Part shown: piece by piece, positions 1-5,680 of the stretch
Layout: the number at the start of each line of letters is the position of its first letter
How positions within the stretch are numbered: the first letter of the stretch is position 1
NCBI GenBank assembly: GCA_026417715.1
Contig: JAOACU010000178.1
Location: 1 to 6,136, forward strand
Length of the DNA stretch: 6,136 nt
Direction of reading: 5' to 3'
Source of the DNA: Anaerolineae bacterium
GTDB taxonomy: Bacteria > Chloroflexota > Anaerolineae > UBA4142
Position numbers and translations under genes: made by a program
The notes under the pieces: generated by a model
Databases searched by the model: none
The model's input: only the letters and a program-made list of their open reading frames with translations
What the model was told of the DNA's origin: nothing

Positions 1-235
1 ACAAAACCCTGTTGCTTCTTTCAGGGTTGGTACCAAGTCTATTGATGACAGGCGAATCAATCTTGTGGTGAGCGAAGCGAATCCATCGCTGCAACAACTA
101 CCAAGTCCGTCCTTCAGCAGGTTCAGGACGGGCTCTTCGCGGGCTAAACCAGCCGCCGAGGGGCGGCTTCGGGTTTGTGTCGCGGCGACTTGTCGCCACC
201 ACCAACTTTGTACCTAGTGATTCTTGTGCACCTTG
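1..235. repeat. Gene-free stretch with a chain of short hairpins
   Basis: No credible coding sequence is visible here. The stretch is a row of small inverted repeats: 5-11 with 22-28 (7 bp), 41-46 with 56-61 (6 bp), 71-75 with 86-90 (5 bp), 107-113 with 125-131 (7 bp), 151-157 with 162-168 (7 bp, extended by 146-150 with 172-176), and 184-189 with 192-197 (6 bp, TT loop). A 10-bp near-match in inverted orientation, 29-38 against 205-214 (9 of 10 bases), could be the ends of a small non-autonomous element, but that is weak. The reverse strand of 107-136 would translate to a PEPAEGRT-like peptide. I recognise this as the readout of a widespread intergenic palindromic repeat, not a protein. The upstream gene is outside the window, so any of the hairpins could also be its terminator. 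Confidence 0.6.
107..176. repeat. Palindromic repeat pair (REP-like)
   Basis: Two adjacent hairpins form the core of the repeat cluster. The first has arms CCGTCCT/AGGACGG around an 11-base loop. The second has arms AGCCGCC/GGCGGCT around a GAGG loop, with an outer AAACC/GGTTT extension after a 3-base bulge. The first is the CGTCCTGAACCTGCTGAAGG type of sequence that recurs between genes in many environmental bacterial genomes (from memory, not searched). Neither is followed by a run of T, so an intrinsic terminator role is not supported on either strand. Confidence 0.5.
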
Positions 236-263
236 TTGACAAAAATTCATCCTATGCCATAAT
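236..263 (+). promoter_or_regulatory. Sigma-70 type promoter for the GNAT/AhpD-like operon
   Basis: A perfect -35 hexamer TTGACA (236-241) is followed after 16 bases by the -10 hexamer CATAAT (258-263). That -10 is preceded by TG at 255-256, which makes it an extended -10 element. Transcription would start near 270 and give a leader of about 145 nt before the GNAT start codon. No other promoter of similar quality is seen between here and the gene. The inference is from consensus matching only. Confidence 0.65.
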
Positions 264-305
264 GTAGTGTGAGGCGTCATCATCCTCATCTCGTTGAATA
301 TTCTC

Positions 306-363
306 TAACGCGTGACCAACCACAGACCGCCAAGAGATTCGGCAGTTTGTGGTTAGTGCGTTA
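306..363 (+). promoter_or_regulatory. Imperfect hairpin in the GNAT operon leader
   Basis: Nested complementary segments lie in the transcribed leader: TAACGC (306-311) with GCGTTA (358-363), AACCACA (318-324) with TGTGGTT (348-354), and CCG (327-329) with CGG (340-342). They are separated by internal loops of 6 and 3 bases. They could form a roughly 58-nt RNA stem or mark a DNA-binding site. No T tract follows, so it is not an intrinsic terminator. It does not match a riboswitch class that I recognise. Confidence 0.35.
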
Positions 364-414
364 TAAGACTTGTCCAACGCGTGCGTAACGTCAGTGAGCA
401 AACAAGTGGGCACG

Positions 415-1059
415 ATGACAGAGACTCGATTCGCCTTGGTCGAGCCGACACGACTTGGTACTTGGCAATGTGAACAACTGAACACGATCTATCTTGACAG
501 TTTTCCCCCGTACGAGCGCGCCGATTTTTTGTTTTTGCTACAAAGCATCAGGGCGGGTGAACGGTGGCTGTTTACAGCACTACAGAACGATAATGTTCTG
601 GGCTTGGCGATCCTTGTGCCCTTCATCGCGCGCGGTATTCACCTGCTTGAATACTTGGCTGTTGCGCGCGATGCGCGTGGACACGGCATCGGAGGACGAT
701 TGCTGGAGCACGTTGTTGATGTCGCGCGCGCAACGCGCACCGTACGCGGCATAGTGATCGAAGTCGAACACGATGAAGAAGGCGATGCTACCGAACGCGT
801 TGTACGTCAGCGGCGGATTGCTTTTTACGCGCGTCACGGCGCGTGTGTGGTGGATGCCGCGCCGCAGTACCGTGCACCTCTCGCCGATCGTGTCGGGGTG
901 ATGCGAATCAAGTTGCTATGGTTACCCATAGCCACGGATGCCACTGCACCGCGCGGCGATGAATTGCGCGAGTGTATCACAGGAATTTTTACAAAGAGTT
1001 ATGGCTTGGATGTCAATGACAGACTGTTGCATAACGTTCTAGCAGGTATCCTCGAATGA
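415..1059 (+). CDS. GNAT family N-acetyltransferase
   Basis: A 214-residue protein with the GCN5-related acetyltransferase fold, expected to transfer the acetyl group of acetyl-CoA to an amine in the cytoplasm. The acetyl-CoA pyrophosphate-binding motif A is clear: strand LEYLAV (78-83) is followed by R-G-H-G-I-G (88-93) and helix RLLEHVVDVA. A conserved RIAFYARHGA segment (134-143) corresponds to motif B. An N-terminal SFPPYER (29-35) is also typical of one GNAT subgroup. The substrate cannot be read from the sequence. I chose the ATG at 415. An in-frame GTG at 406, nine bases upstream and with GTGAG at 394-398, is an alternative. A TTG at 370 has no ribosome site. The last codons overlap the next gene by ATGA, which indicates an operon with translational coupling. 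The roughly 45 residues after the core domain look like an extra C-terminal helical tail. Confidence 0.88.
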   Translation: MTETRFALVEPTRLGTWQCEQLNTIYLDSFPPYERADFLFLLQSIRAGERWLFTALQNDNVLGLAILVPFIARGIHLLEYLAVARDARGHGIGGRLLEHVVDVARATRTVRGIVIEVEHDEEGDATERVVRQRRIAFYARHGACVVDAAPQYRAPLADRVGVMRIKLLWLPIATDATAPRGDELRECITGIFTKSYGLDVNDRLLHNVLAGILE

Positions 1060-1583
1060 CCAGAAATCAATTCACCAAACGTTTTTACCACAACCCGCTT
1101 CACGTGATTCAGGATGTTGCTTACCTCCTTACACACGCGCCGCGTGCACGCGCGCTTGTGCGCGGCAATATCACTCCTGCATTCCGCGAACGTTTGATGC
1201 TGACAGTTACAGCCGTAAACGCGTGTCGCTATTGCGCGTATTTTCACACGCGCCTTGCGCTCACACTTGGTATCGAACGCACCGAGATCGAGCAAATTCT
1301 GCATGGTGTTGTGGAGAACGCACCCGAAAACGAACGCGTGGCACTTGCGTATGCCCAGCACTGGGCAGAAACTAACGCGCAACCCGATTCCGCTGCGCGC
1401 GCGACGCTTGTGGCAACGTATGGTGAGGACACCGCGCGCGCCATCGAGTTGGTGTTACGGATGATTCGCGTGGGCAACTTGCTCGGCAACACGTTCGATT
1501 ACGTCTTGTATCGTTTGTCGTTCGGACGATACGGCGCGGCATCACTCCAACAAAAAATCGCTCCTCACGATGCGTCTGCGTGA
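1056..1583 (+). CDS. AhpD-like / carboxymuconolactone decarboxylase family protein
   Basis: A 175-residue, all-helical protein of the alkylhydroperoxidase AhpD-like superfamily. The key residues are present with family spacing: Glu45 (in FRERLML), Cys57, Cys60 and His64 (ACRYCAYFH). The Glu-to-first-Cys distance of 12 and the CxxCxxxH pattern match mycobacterial AhpD (E118, C130, C133, H137, from memory). A thiol-based peroxidase or disulfide reductase activity is therefore plausible, although many family members are uncharacterised. No signal peptide or membrane segment is seen, so it is probably cytoplasmic. The start ATG overlaps the stop codon of the GNAT gene (ATGA), with AGCAGG at 1041-1046 as a weak ribosome site. 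The function of the GNAT/AhpD pairing is unknown. Oddly, the last codons and the stop TGA form part of the terminator hairpin of the tRNA gene on the other strand. Confidence 0.85.
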   Translation: MTRNQFTKRFYHNPLHVIQDVAYLLTHAPRARALVRGNITPAFRERLMLTVTAVNACRYCAYFHTRLALTLGIERTEIEQILHGVVENAPENERVALAYAQHWAETNAQPDSAARATLVATYGEDTARAIELVLRMIRVGNLLGNTFDYVLYRLSFGRYGAASLQQKIAPHDASA

Positions 1584-1592
1584 AGAGCGATT
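1552..1592 (-). terminator. Intrinsic terminator of tRNA-Glu
   Basis: Arms 1556-1563 and 1585-1592 pair over 8 bp. After one C/A mismatch, 1565-1569 pairs with 1579-1583 (5 bp), leaving a 9-base loop. Read on the - strand, the stem runs into six consecutive T (complement of A1552-A1557), as in a rho-independent terminator. It begins 7 bases after the tRNA 3' end. On the + strand the same hairpin is followed only by GAGTTTGT, so termination of the AhpD-like operon there would be weak. Confidence 0.75.
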
Positions 1593-1599
1593 GAGTTTG

Positions 1600-1672
1600 T
1601 GCCCCCAAGGGAATTCGAATCCCTGTCTTGGCCTTGAAAGGGCCACGTCCTAGTCCACTAGACGATGGGGGC
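1600..1672 (-). tRNA. tRNA-Glu (anticodon UUC)
   Basis: A complete 73-nt cloverleaf on the - strand. The acceptor stem GCCCCCA (1672-1666) pairs with TGGGGGC (1607-1601), and the discriminator is A at 1600. The 17-base D arm contains AGTGGACTAGGAC. The anticodon arm is TGGCC-CTTTCAA-GGCCA with anticodon TTC at loop positions 34-36. The variable loop AGAC has 4 bases, and the T arm is AGGGA-TTCGAAT-TCCCT. The CCA end is not encoded (CAA follows the discriminator) and must be added by nucleotidyltransferase. The gene reads GAA/GAG codons in translation and may also feed glutamyl-tRNA-dependent tetrapyrrole synthesis. It stands alone between its own promoter and terminator. Confidence 0.95.
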
Positions 1673-1685
1673 GTTGTGCTTTTGC

Positions 1686-1713
1686 ATTGTATCGAAAGCG
1701 CGAGAAATGTCAA
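1686..1713 (-). promoter_or_regulatory. Promoter of tRNA-Glu
   Basis: On the - strand, TTGACA (1713-1708) is followed after 16 bases by TACAAT (1691-1686). The expected start near 1679 lies about 7 bases before the mature tRNA 5' end at 1672, which would leave a very short leader for RNase P to remove. This position fits the tRNA gene and supports the call. Confidence 0.7.
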
Positions 1714-1730
1714 ATTCGCGCGCACTCTTT

Positions 1731-1759
1731 TTGACATTAGAACTCTTGTTCGTTATAAT
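1731..1759 (+). promoter_or_regulatory. Consensus sigma-70 promoter of the radical SAM gene
   Basis: TTGACA (1731-1736), a 17-base spacer and TATAAT (1754-1759) match the sigma-70 consensus at all twelve hexamer positions. Transcription is expected to begin near 1766, only about 9 bases before the ATG at 1775, so the mRNA would have an almost absent leader carrying little more than GAGGA (1766-1770). Its -35 is 17 bp from the -35 of the oppositely directed tRNA promoter. Confidence 0.8.
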
Positions 1760-1774
1760 GTCCGCGAGGACGAA

Positions 1775-2908
1775 ATGGACGTTCAGCAAAAACTCGATGT
1801 GCTTGGTGCGGGCGCGCAGACCGATTTAGCGTGCGGCTCGTGCGGTGAAGGTCAAGTGCGCGTGCGCGACGAGGTGGGACGTTGGATTTATCCCGCCGTA
1901 CGTCCCGATGGCAAACTGATTCGCATGCTCAAGATTTTGCAGACGAACGCGTGCGAAAAAGATTGCTACTATTGCGCGACGCGTCGTCAGCGCGATCAGC
2001 CGCGCGCAACCTTTCAACCCGATGAACTTGCGCGCCTCTTCGATCAAATCCATCGCGCGCGCCTTGCCGAAGCCCTCTTCATTTCGAGCGGTGTCGTTGG
2101 TGGGGGTACGCGCACGCTGGAACGAATGCTGGCTACCGCTGAACTCGTCCGCCACAAGTACGGCTTTCGCGGCTATCTCCATTTGAAACTAATGCCCGGC
2201 GCCGAACCTGCCGCGATTGAACGCGCGCTCCAACTCGCCGACCGCGTCTCCGTCAATCTCGAAGCCCCCTCGTCTGAACACCTCGCCAAACTTTCCTCCA
2301 CCAAACGTTACACCGAAGAATTGCTTGCGCCACTCCAAATTGCCAAACGCTTGATAGACAACAATCCTGCGTTGCGTCACAAAACAATGACCACGCAATT
2401 CGTCGTCGGCGCGGCAGACGAAACAGATCGCGAGATCGTGGCGCGCACGGCGCAACTGTATCGCGAACTGCAACTCGCGCGTGTGTACTATTCCGCCTTC
2501 CAACCCGTTGAAAACACGCCACTCGAAGATCACGCGCCCACGCCTCTGCTTCGTGAGCATCGGCTCTACCAAACCGATTTTCTGCTACGCAAGTACGGTT
2601 TCAGTTTCGATGAATTGATATTCGATGCGCGCGGCAACCTTTCGATTGAAGCCGACCCCAAGACTGTGTGGGCTGTCAATCATCCTGAATTTTTCCCCGT
2701 CGAAGTGAATCGTGCCAGCCGCGAACAATTGTTGCGTGTGCCAGGGTTGGGACCTGTTTCTGTTCGACGTATTTTGCAACTGCGTCGCACGCAAAAATTT
2801 CGTACGATCGAGCAACTCGCGCGTATCGGCGCGGACGAAAAGCGCGCCGCACCGTTTATCCTGCTCGATGGGCGTGTACCCGCGCGTCAACTCGCGCTGG
2901 GACTCTGA
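1775..2908 (+). CDS. Radical SAM / helix-hairpin-helix protein, putative DNA modification or repair
   Basis: A 377-residue protein. The radical SAM cluster motif CxxxCxxC is at Cys60, Cys64 and Cys67 (ACEKDCYYCATR). It would hold a [4Fe-4S] cluster that cleaves S-adenosylmethionine to a 5'-deoxyadenosyl radical. The SSGVVGGG segment (104-111) is the likely SAM-binding glycine-rich part of the barrel. The C-terminus has a helix-hairpin-helix, VPGLGPVSVRRIL (322-334), in a ComEA-like setting (VNRASREQLLRVPGLG), which suggests DNA binding. Two further cysteines (20 and 23) lie near the N-terminus. This layout matches the COG4277/TIGR03916 class as I remember it, a putative DNA-repair radical SAM protein usually coupled to a DUF4130/uracil-DNA-glycosylase-like partner. 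No partner is visible here, and the substrate is unknown. The ATG at 1775 is preferred because a perfect promoter ends at 1759 and GAGGA precedes it. A longer reading from 1628 would run through the tRNA gene and its promoter. Confidence 0.88.
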   Translation: MDVQQKLDVLGAGAQTDLACGSCGEGQVRVRDEVGRWIYPAVRPDGKLIRMLKILQTNACEKDCYYCATRRQRDQPRATFQPDELARLFDQIHRARLAEALFISSGVVGGGTRTLERMLATAELVRHKYGFRGYLHLKLMPGAEPAAIERALQLADRVSVNLEAPSSEHLAKLSSTKRYTEELLAPLQIAKRLIDNNPALRHKTMTTQFVVGAADETDREIVARTAQLYRELQLARVYYSAFQPVENTPLEDHAPTPLLREHRLYQTDFLLRKYGFSFDELIFDARGNLSIEADPKTVWAVNHPEFFPVEVNRASREQLLRVPGLGPVSVRRILQLRRTQKFRTIEQLARIGADEKRAAPFILLDGRVPARQLALGL

Positions 2909-2933
2909 TGTGGGAACCGATTCGGCGAATATA

Positions 2934-2973
2934 CGAAGAATAAACGGTGCAACGTAATTCGTTTATTCGTTCG
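2934..2973 (+). repeat. Inverted repeat upstream of the toastrack gene
   Basis: GAATAAAC (2938-2945) pairs with GTTTATTC (2961-2968) around a 15-base loop. After a bulged G2969, CGAA (2934-2937) pairs with TTCG (2970-2973). The repeat lies in the 110-bp gap after the radical SAM gene, where I see no convincing -35/-10 pair. It could be an operator, a leader hairpin or a degenerate repeat. No T tract follows, so it is not an intrinsic terminator. Confidence 0.35.
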
Positions 2974-3009
2974 GTATTCGTTGAGTCGGAGAGTCCAGCA
3001 TCAACATCT

Positions 3010-3015
3010 AGGAGG
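3010..3015 (+). promoter_or_regulatory. Shine-Dalgarno deciding the toastrack start
   Basis: AGGAGG stands 3 bases before the ATG at 3019. This strong, rather close site selects that ATG over an in-frame GTG at 2947 that lacks a ribosome site. Confidence 0.75.
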
Positions 3016-3018
3016 CGT

Positions 3019-3909
3019 ATGGAACATCGGCGACCCAGTTTGATTGGTCCGCTCATTCTGATTACGCTTGGCGTCTTGTTCTTGCTTGTGAATCTGGGAT
3101 ATCTGCCACTCTCGCTTTGGGAAATCGCGTTTCGCTTCTGGCCCCTCATTCTGATTTTGGTCGGCGTGGAAATTCTCATCGGCAGACGTTCATTCATTGG
3201 TGGACTAGTCGTCACGACGTTGTGGCTTGCATTGGTGGCAGGTGTTGTGTGGATAGTCCTAACCACCGGCTTGACAGGTGCCACAATCACCGAAACGATC
3301 AATCAGCCCATTGGTGAAATCGCGCGCGCGACGATTGATCTGGACATTGGTTTTGCCAACGTCATCGTCAAAGCACTTGGTGAGGACACGAATGATTTGA
3401 TGCGCGGTACATTTCGACACGCGGAGGGGATTCAAATTGGCAAAGTGTTCAACACATCGGGGAACGAAGGTCGTTTGACTCTGCGCGAAGAGCGCGTCAA
3501 TTTCTTCACGGCAGGAATGACCGAGTCGCGCTGGGAGATCGCCCTCAACCCGACGATGCCCATCACCCTGCGTCTCAATGGCGGTGTGGGACACGCCGAT
3601 TTGGATTTGAGCGCGCTCACGATTTCCACGCTAGACGTAGATGCGGGCATTGGCAATGCACGTATCATCGCTCCGCAGCGCGGCAATGTGCTGATGCGTC
3701 TTGATGGTGGGGTAGGGAATCTGCACGTCACGATTCCAGAAGGGGTTGCCGCGCGAATCCAAGTGGATCGAGGAATCGGAACGGTGCGCGTGAACGAAGC
3801 GCGTTTTCCTAAAATGGGTAACGTGTATCAAAGCGCGAACTGGGAGCGCGCCGAGAGTCAAATCACAATTCAAATTGCAGGTGGCATCGGTACGATTGAG
3901 GTGCGGTAG
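3019..3909 (+). CDS. LiaF-like membrane protein with toastrack beta-solenoid domain
   Basis: A 296-residue protein. Three hydrophobic helices (about 8-28, 38-54 and 60-82) form an N-terminal LiaF/DUF5668-type membrane region, including the typical GxLFLLVNLGYLP...FWPLILILVG pattern. The rest (about 95-296) is a beta-rich domain with repeated GxG turns at G189-V-G191, G210-I-G212, G231-V-G233 and G252-I-G254, exactly 21 residues apart, plus G289-I-G291. This fits the 'toastrack' fold of LiaF and related proteins. In Firmicutes LiaF modulates a cell-envelope stress two-component system. No kinase or regulator gene is adjacent here, so that role is not transferred. The number of helices leaves the side of the membrane for the C-terminal domain open: three helices put the two ends on opposite sides. 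The ATG at 3019 is chosen for its AGGAGG. The gap of 110 bp from the radical SAM gene allows either co-transcription or its own promoter. Confidence 0.82.
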   Translation: MEHRRPSLIGPLILITLGVLFLLVNLGYLPLSLWEIAFRFWPLILILVGVEILIGRRSFIGGLVVTTLWLALVAGVVWIVLTTGLTGATITETINQPIGEIARATIDLDIGFANVIVKALGEDTNDLMRGTFRHAEGIQIGKVFNTSGNEGRLTLREERVNFFTAGMTESRWEIALNPTMPITLRLNGGVGHADLDLSALTISTLDVDAGIGNARIIAPQRGNVLMRLDGGVGNLHVTIPEGVAARIQVDRGIGTVRVNEARFPKMGNVYQSANWERAESQITIQIAGGIGTIEVR

Positions 3910-3919
3910 AAAGTGTATG

Positions 3920-3954
3920 CAGACCTCACAGGTCTCCAAGACCTGTGAGGTCTG
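3920..3954. repeat. 16-bp perfect palindromic hairpin between convergent genes
   Basis: Arms 3920-3935 and 3939-3954 are perfectly complementary over 16 bp with a 3-base loop (CCA). The core ACCTCACAGGT/ACCTGTGAGGT is a repeat that I recall as recurrent between genes in Chloroflexota and other environmental bacteria. It lies 10 bp after the toastrack stop and 2 bp after the stop of the oppositely oriented 566-aa gene. Only TTT follows on the + strand and no T-run on the - strand, so it is at best a weak bidirectional terminator. It may also protect mRNA 3' ends. Confidence 0.75.
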
Positions 3955-3956
3955 TT

Positions 3957-5657
3957 TCATTCCGTCTCGCGCCGCAAGATGCGTTCCAGAATTGCGAGAC
4001 TGGTGGCATACGTCGGGTCCATTCCAAAGTACGATGGATGCACTGCACCGAGATTGCGACCTTTGCTGTACGGCGTATCGGACGCATAGTGCAGAAAACC
4101 AAAATCGAAATCGGTCTGATACAAACGCACAATCTCGTTGACCGGAAAACGTTTGGGGTAGATCATTTCGTAAATCGCCGAAAGATACGGTCCTGCTTCC
4201 ATTTCGATGTCGGTATAGCCCTCGCGATAAAACAGTTCCATAAATTTTTGATTTTGCAAAAACGTTCCTTTGACCGTAATCGCTTTTTGATTGTCGAGCA
4301 CTGAACCATAGACCAAGTATGGCTCAAGGTCGCGCGCGCTGAAACAGTTGTTGAAGAGGTACGTGTTTTGCGAATGTTCGTCGTACACCACATTCGGGAT
4401 GATTACATCGCCGATGCGTCCATTCAGCGTGGCGGCTTTGCCCATCGAGTACACACCTTTGAGTTGTTCGACGTTGCGCGCGACTTCGGAAAGAATTTGA
4501 TAGGCGGCAAGCCCCAGCGGATAGTCAATGTTAAAAATTACGGCGCGACTCGCGCGCAAGCGTTCAGCATTCGGACGCGGCAAACGTGAATCCAAGCGTT
4601 CGGGAATCAAGCGGTTGATTTCGATGATTTGCGCGTCCACGTCCAAATAACGTTCGCTGGAAATGTGCGTCAAGCCGGCTTCGTGCTCGGCGCGTTTTTT
4701 ATCTTCGACAGCGGTGGCGTTTTCAGGATCGGCACAATATTTTTTGAGCGTGTAATACAAAAAATTTTCCTTGCTACTCTTGACCTCTTCGGCTTGAATG
4801 GCTTGGTACTCGCGCATCAAGTTTTCGTGACGCCGATCGTAAATGTAGCGAATCAGGTCTTCTTCGTGCGCCTGCGCATAACCCGAAATGAGATTGGCAA
4901 GACTGTGAGTGTTGCTAGAGACAAAATAGACGGGGCGACCTTCCAACAAATGTCCGGCGCGTCGCGCGATGTTGTTCCACCAATGCCGCGTGGCTTTGCG
5001 ATAGTCGAGGAGCGAACCCGCCAGCAAGCGTAACGCAAAATGTTTTTTCATCGAACCAATCGTCTTGAGACGCGACAACAAGGTGTTGCCCCAAATATTT
5101 TCCAGTGTGGTCAGATCGGCAGGGGTGATCAGCAAAATACGCATCAGTTCCTTGCGCGCGGCTTCGCTCAAAGGTACGTCCTCGCGCCAGTGTGCCAGAC
5201 CGCCGGCTTGCACAATCAAATTGTGAATCTTGTTCCATTCGATTTCGTACGCCGTGAGAATCGGAATCAAATCATCAATGTCCGATGCACTGGCGATGAA
5301 CGCGGCAAGCGTCTCTTTGCCATCGAAGAACATTTTGCGGCGTCGTCCTGCCGCCGTGACGGGTTGCCAATATTCGACATCGCTAAACCCGGCTTTGTCG
5401 AACACTTCATCGGACTGACCGAGAAGCACGCGTCGCACGCGTGGCATACAATCGGGTAAACGCAACGAAGAATACACCCACGCGGCAATATCGGGTTCTT
5501 CGCTACGCGCTTTGAGATGCAAAGACGAGTTCATCTGCGTATGGGTCTCGATCAACGCCTTGATTTCGATTTCACCACTCGAACGTAACAGCGAATAGTA
5601 CGTCCGCATATACAGTTCGATGTCTTCGTTGGCAGCGGATGGAATTCCACGATCCAT
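3957..5657 (-). CDS. Uncharacterised 566-aa protein, C-terminal nucleoside phosphorylase/AMP nucleosidase-like fold
   Basis: I do not recognise an established name. A DUF6909-type label comes to mind but is unverified. No signal peptide or membrane helix is seen, so it should be cytoplasmic. Residues 1-240 are largely helical (for example SDIDDLIPILTAYEIEWNKIH, 125-145) without a known motif. From about 370 the pattern resembles AMP nucleosidase and purine nucleoside phosphorylase. A strand VIFNID (373-378) begins it. GVYSMGKAATLNGRIGDVIIP (401-421) resembles the family's central glycine strand followed by 'GD-V-hydrophobic-P'. IEMEAGP (484-490) resembles the ribose-binding Met-Glu. ASDTPY (525-530) could carry the catalytic Asp (D527). 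A glycosidic-bond-cleaving or nucleotide-sensing role is inference only. The ATG at 5657 is chosen because AGGAGG (5667-5662) precedes it. A start at 5705 would translate the inverted repeat. It lies 67 bp downstream of the ydcF-like gene and is probably co-transcribed with it. Confidence 0.6.
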   Translation of the reverse strand: MDRGIPSAANEDIELYMRTYYSLLRSSGEIEIKALIETHTQMNSSLHLKARSEEPDIAAWVYSSLRLPDCMPRVRRVLLGQSDEVFDKAGFSDVEYWQPVTAAGRRRKMFFDGKETLAAFIASASDIDDLIPILTAYEIEWNKIHNLIVQAGGLAHWREDVPLSEAARKELMRILLITPADLTTLENIWGNTLLSRLKTIGSMKKHFALRLLAGSLLDYRKATRHWWNNIARRAGHLLEGRPVYFVSSNTHSLANLISGYAQAHEEDLIRYIYDRRHENLMREYQAIQAEEVKSSKENFLYYTLKKYCADPENATAVEDKKRAEHEAGLTHISSERYLDVDAQIIEINRLIPERLDSRLPRPNAERLRASRAVIFNIDYPLGLAAYQILSEVARNVEQLKGVYSMGKAATLNGRIGDVIIPNVVYDEHSQNTYLFNNCFSARDLEPYLVYGSVLDNQKAITVKGTFLQNQKFMELFYREGYTDIEMEAGPYLSAIYEMIYPKRFPVNEIVRLYQTDFDFGFLHYASDTPYSKGRNLGAVHPSYFGMDPTYATSLAILERILRRETE

Positions 5658-5661
5658 AGTT

Positions 5662-5667
5662 CCTCCT
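5662..5667 (-). promoter_or_regulatory. Shine-Dalgarno deciding the 566-aa protein start
   Basis: AGGAGG on the - strand, 4 bases before the ATG at 5657-5655. It excludes the longer in-frame start at 5705, whose first codons fall inside the GACGAAR inverted repeat. Confidence 0.8.
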
Positions 5668-5680
5668 GTTGATGACAGAG

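Noticed and set aside
107..197. CRISPR-like repeat block
   Set aside because: The hairpins differ from one another, with no repeated unit, regular spacing or cas genes.
98..289. Small - strand reading frame of 63 codons with PEPAEGRT
   Set aside because: It is the translation of a palindromic repeat, with no ribosome site or family resemblance.
1628..1774. Longer start for the radical SAM protein, 49 residues upstream
   Set aside because: It would translate through the tRNA-Glu gene and both promoters. The consensus promoter ending at 1759 and GAGGA at 1766 place the start at 1775.
2947..3018. GTG start adding 24 residues to the toastrack protein
   Set aside because: It has no ribosome site, its content is polar and unlike the family, and AGGAGG marks the ATG at 3019.
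3920..3954. Strong intrinsic terminator or integron attC-type site
   Set aside because: The stem is perfect but only three T follow on the + strand and none on the - strand. There is no integrase or cassette structure around it.
4629..5459. + strand open frames opposite the 566-aa gene
   Set aside because: These are shadows of the real - strand gene, with no ribosome site and no domain pattern.
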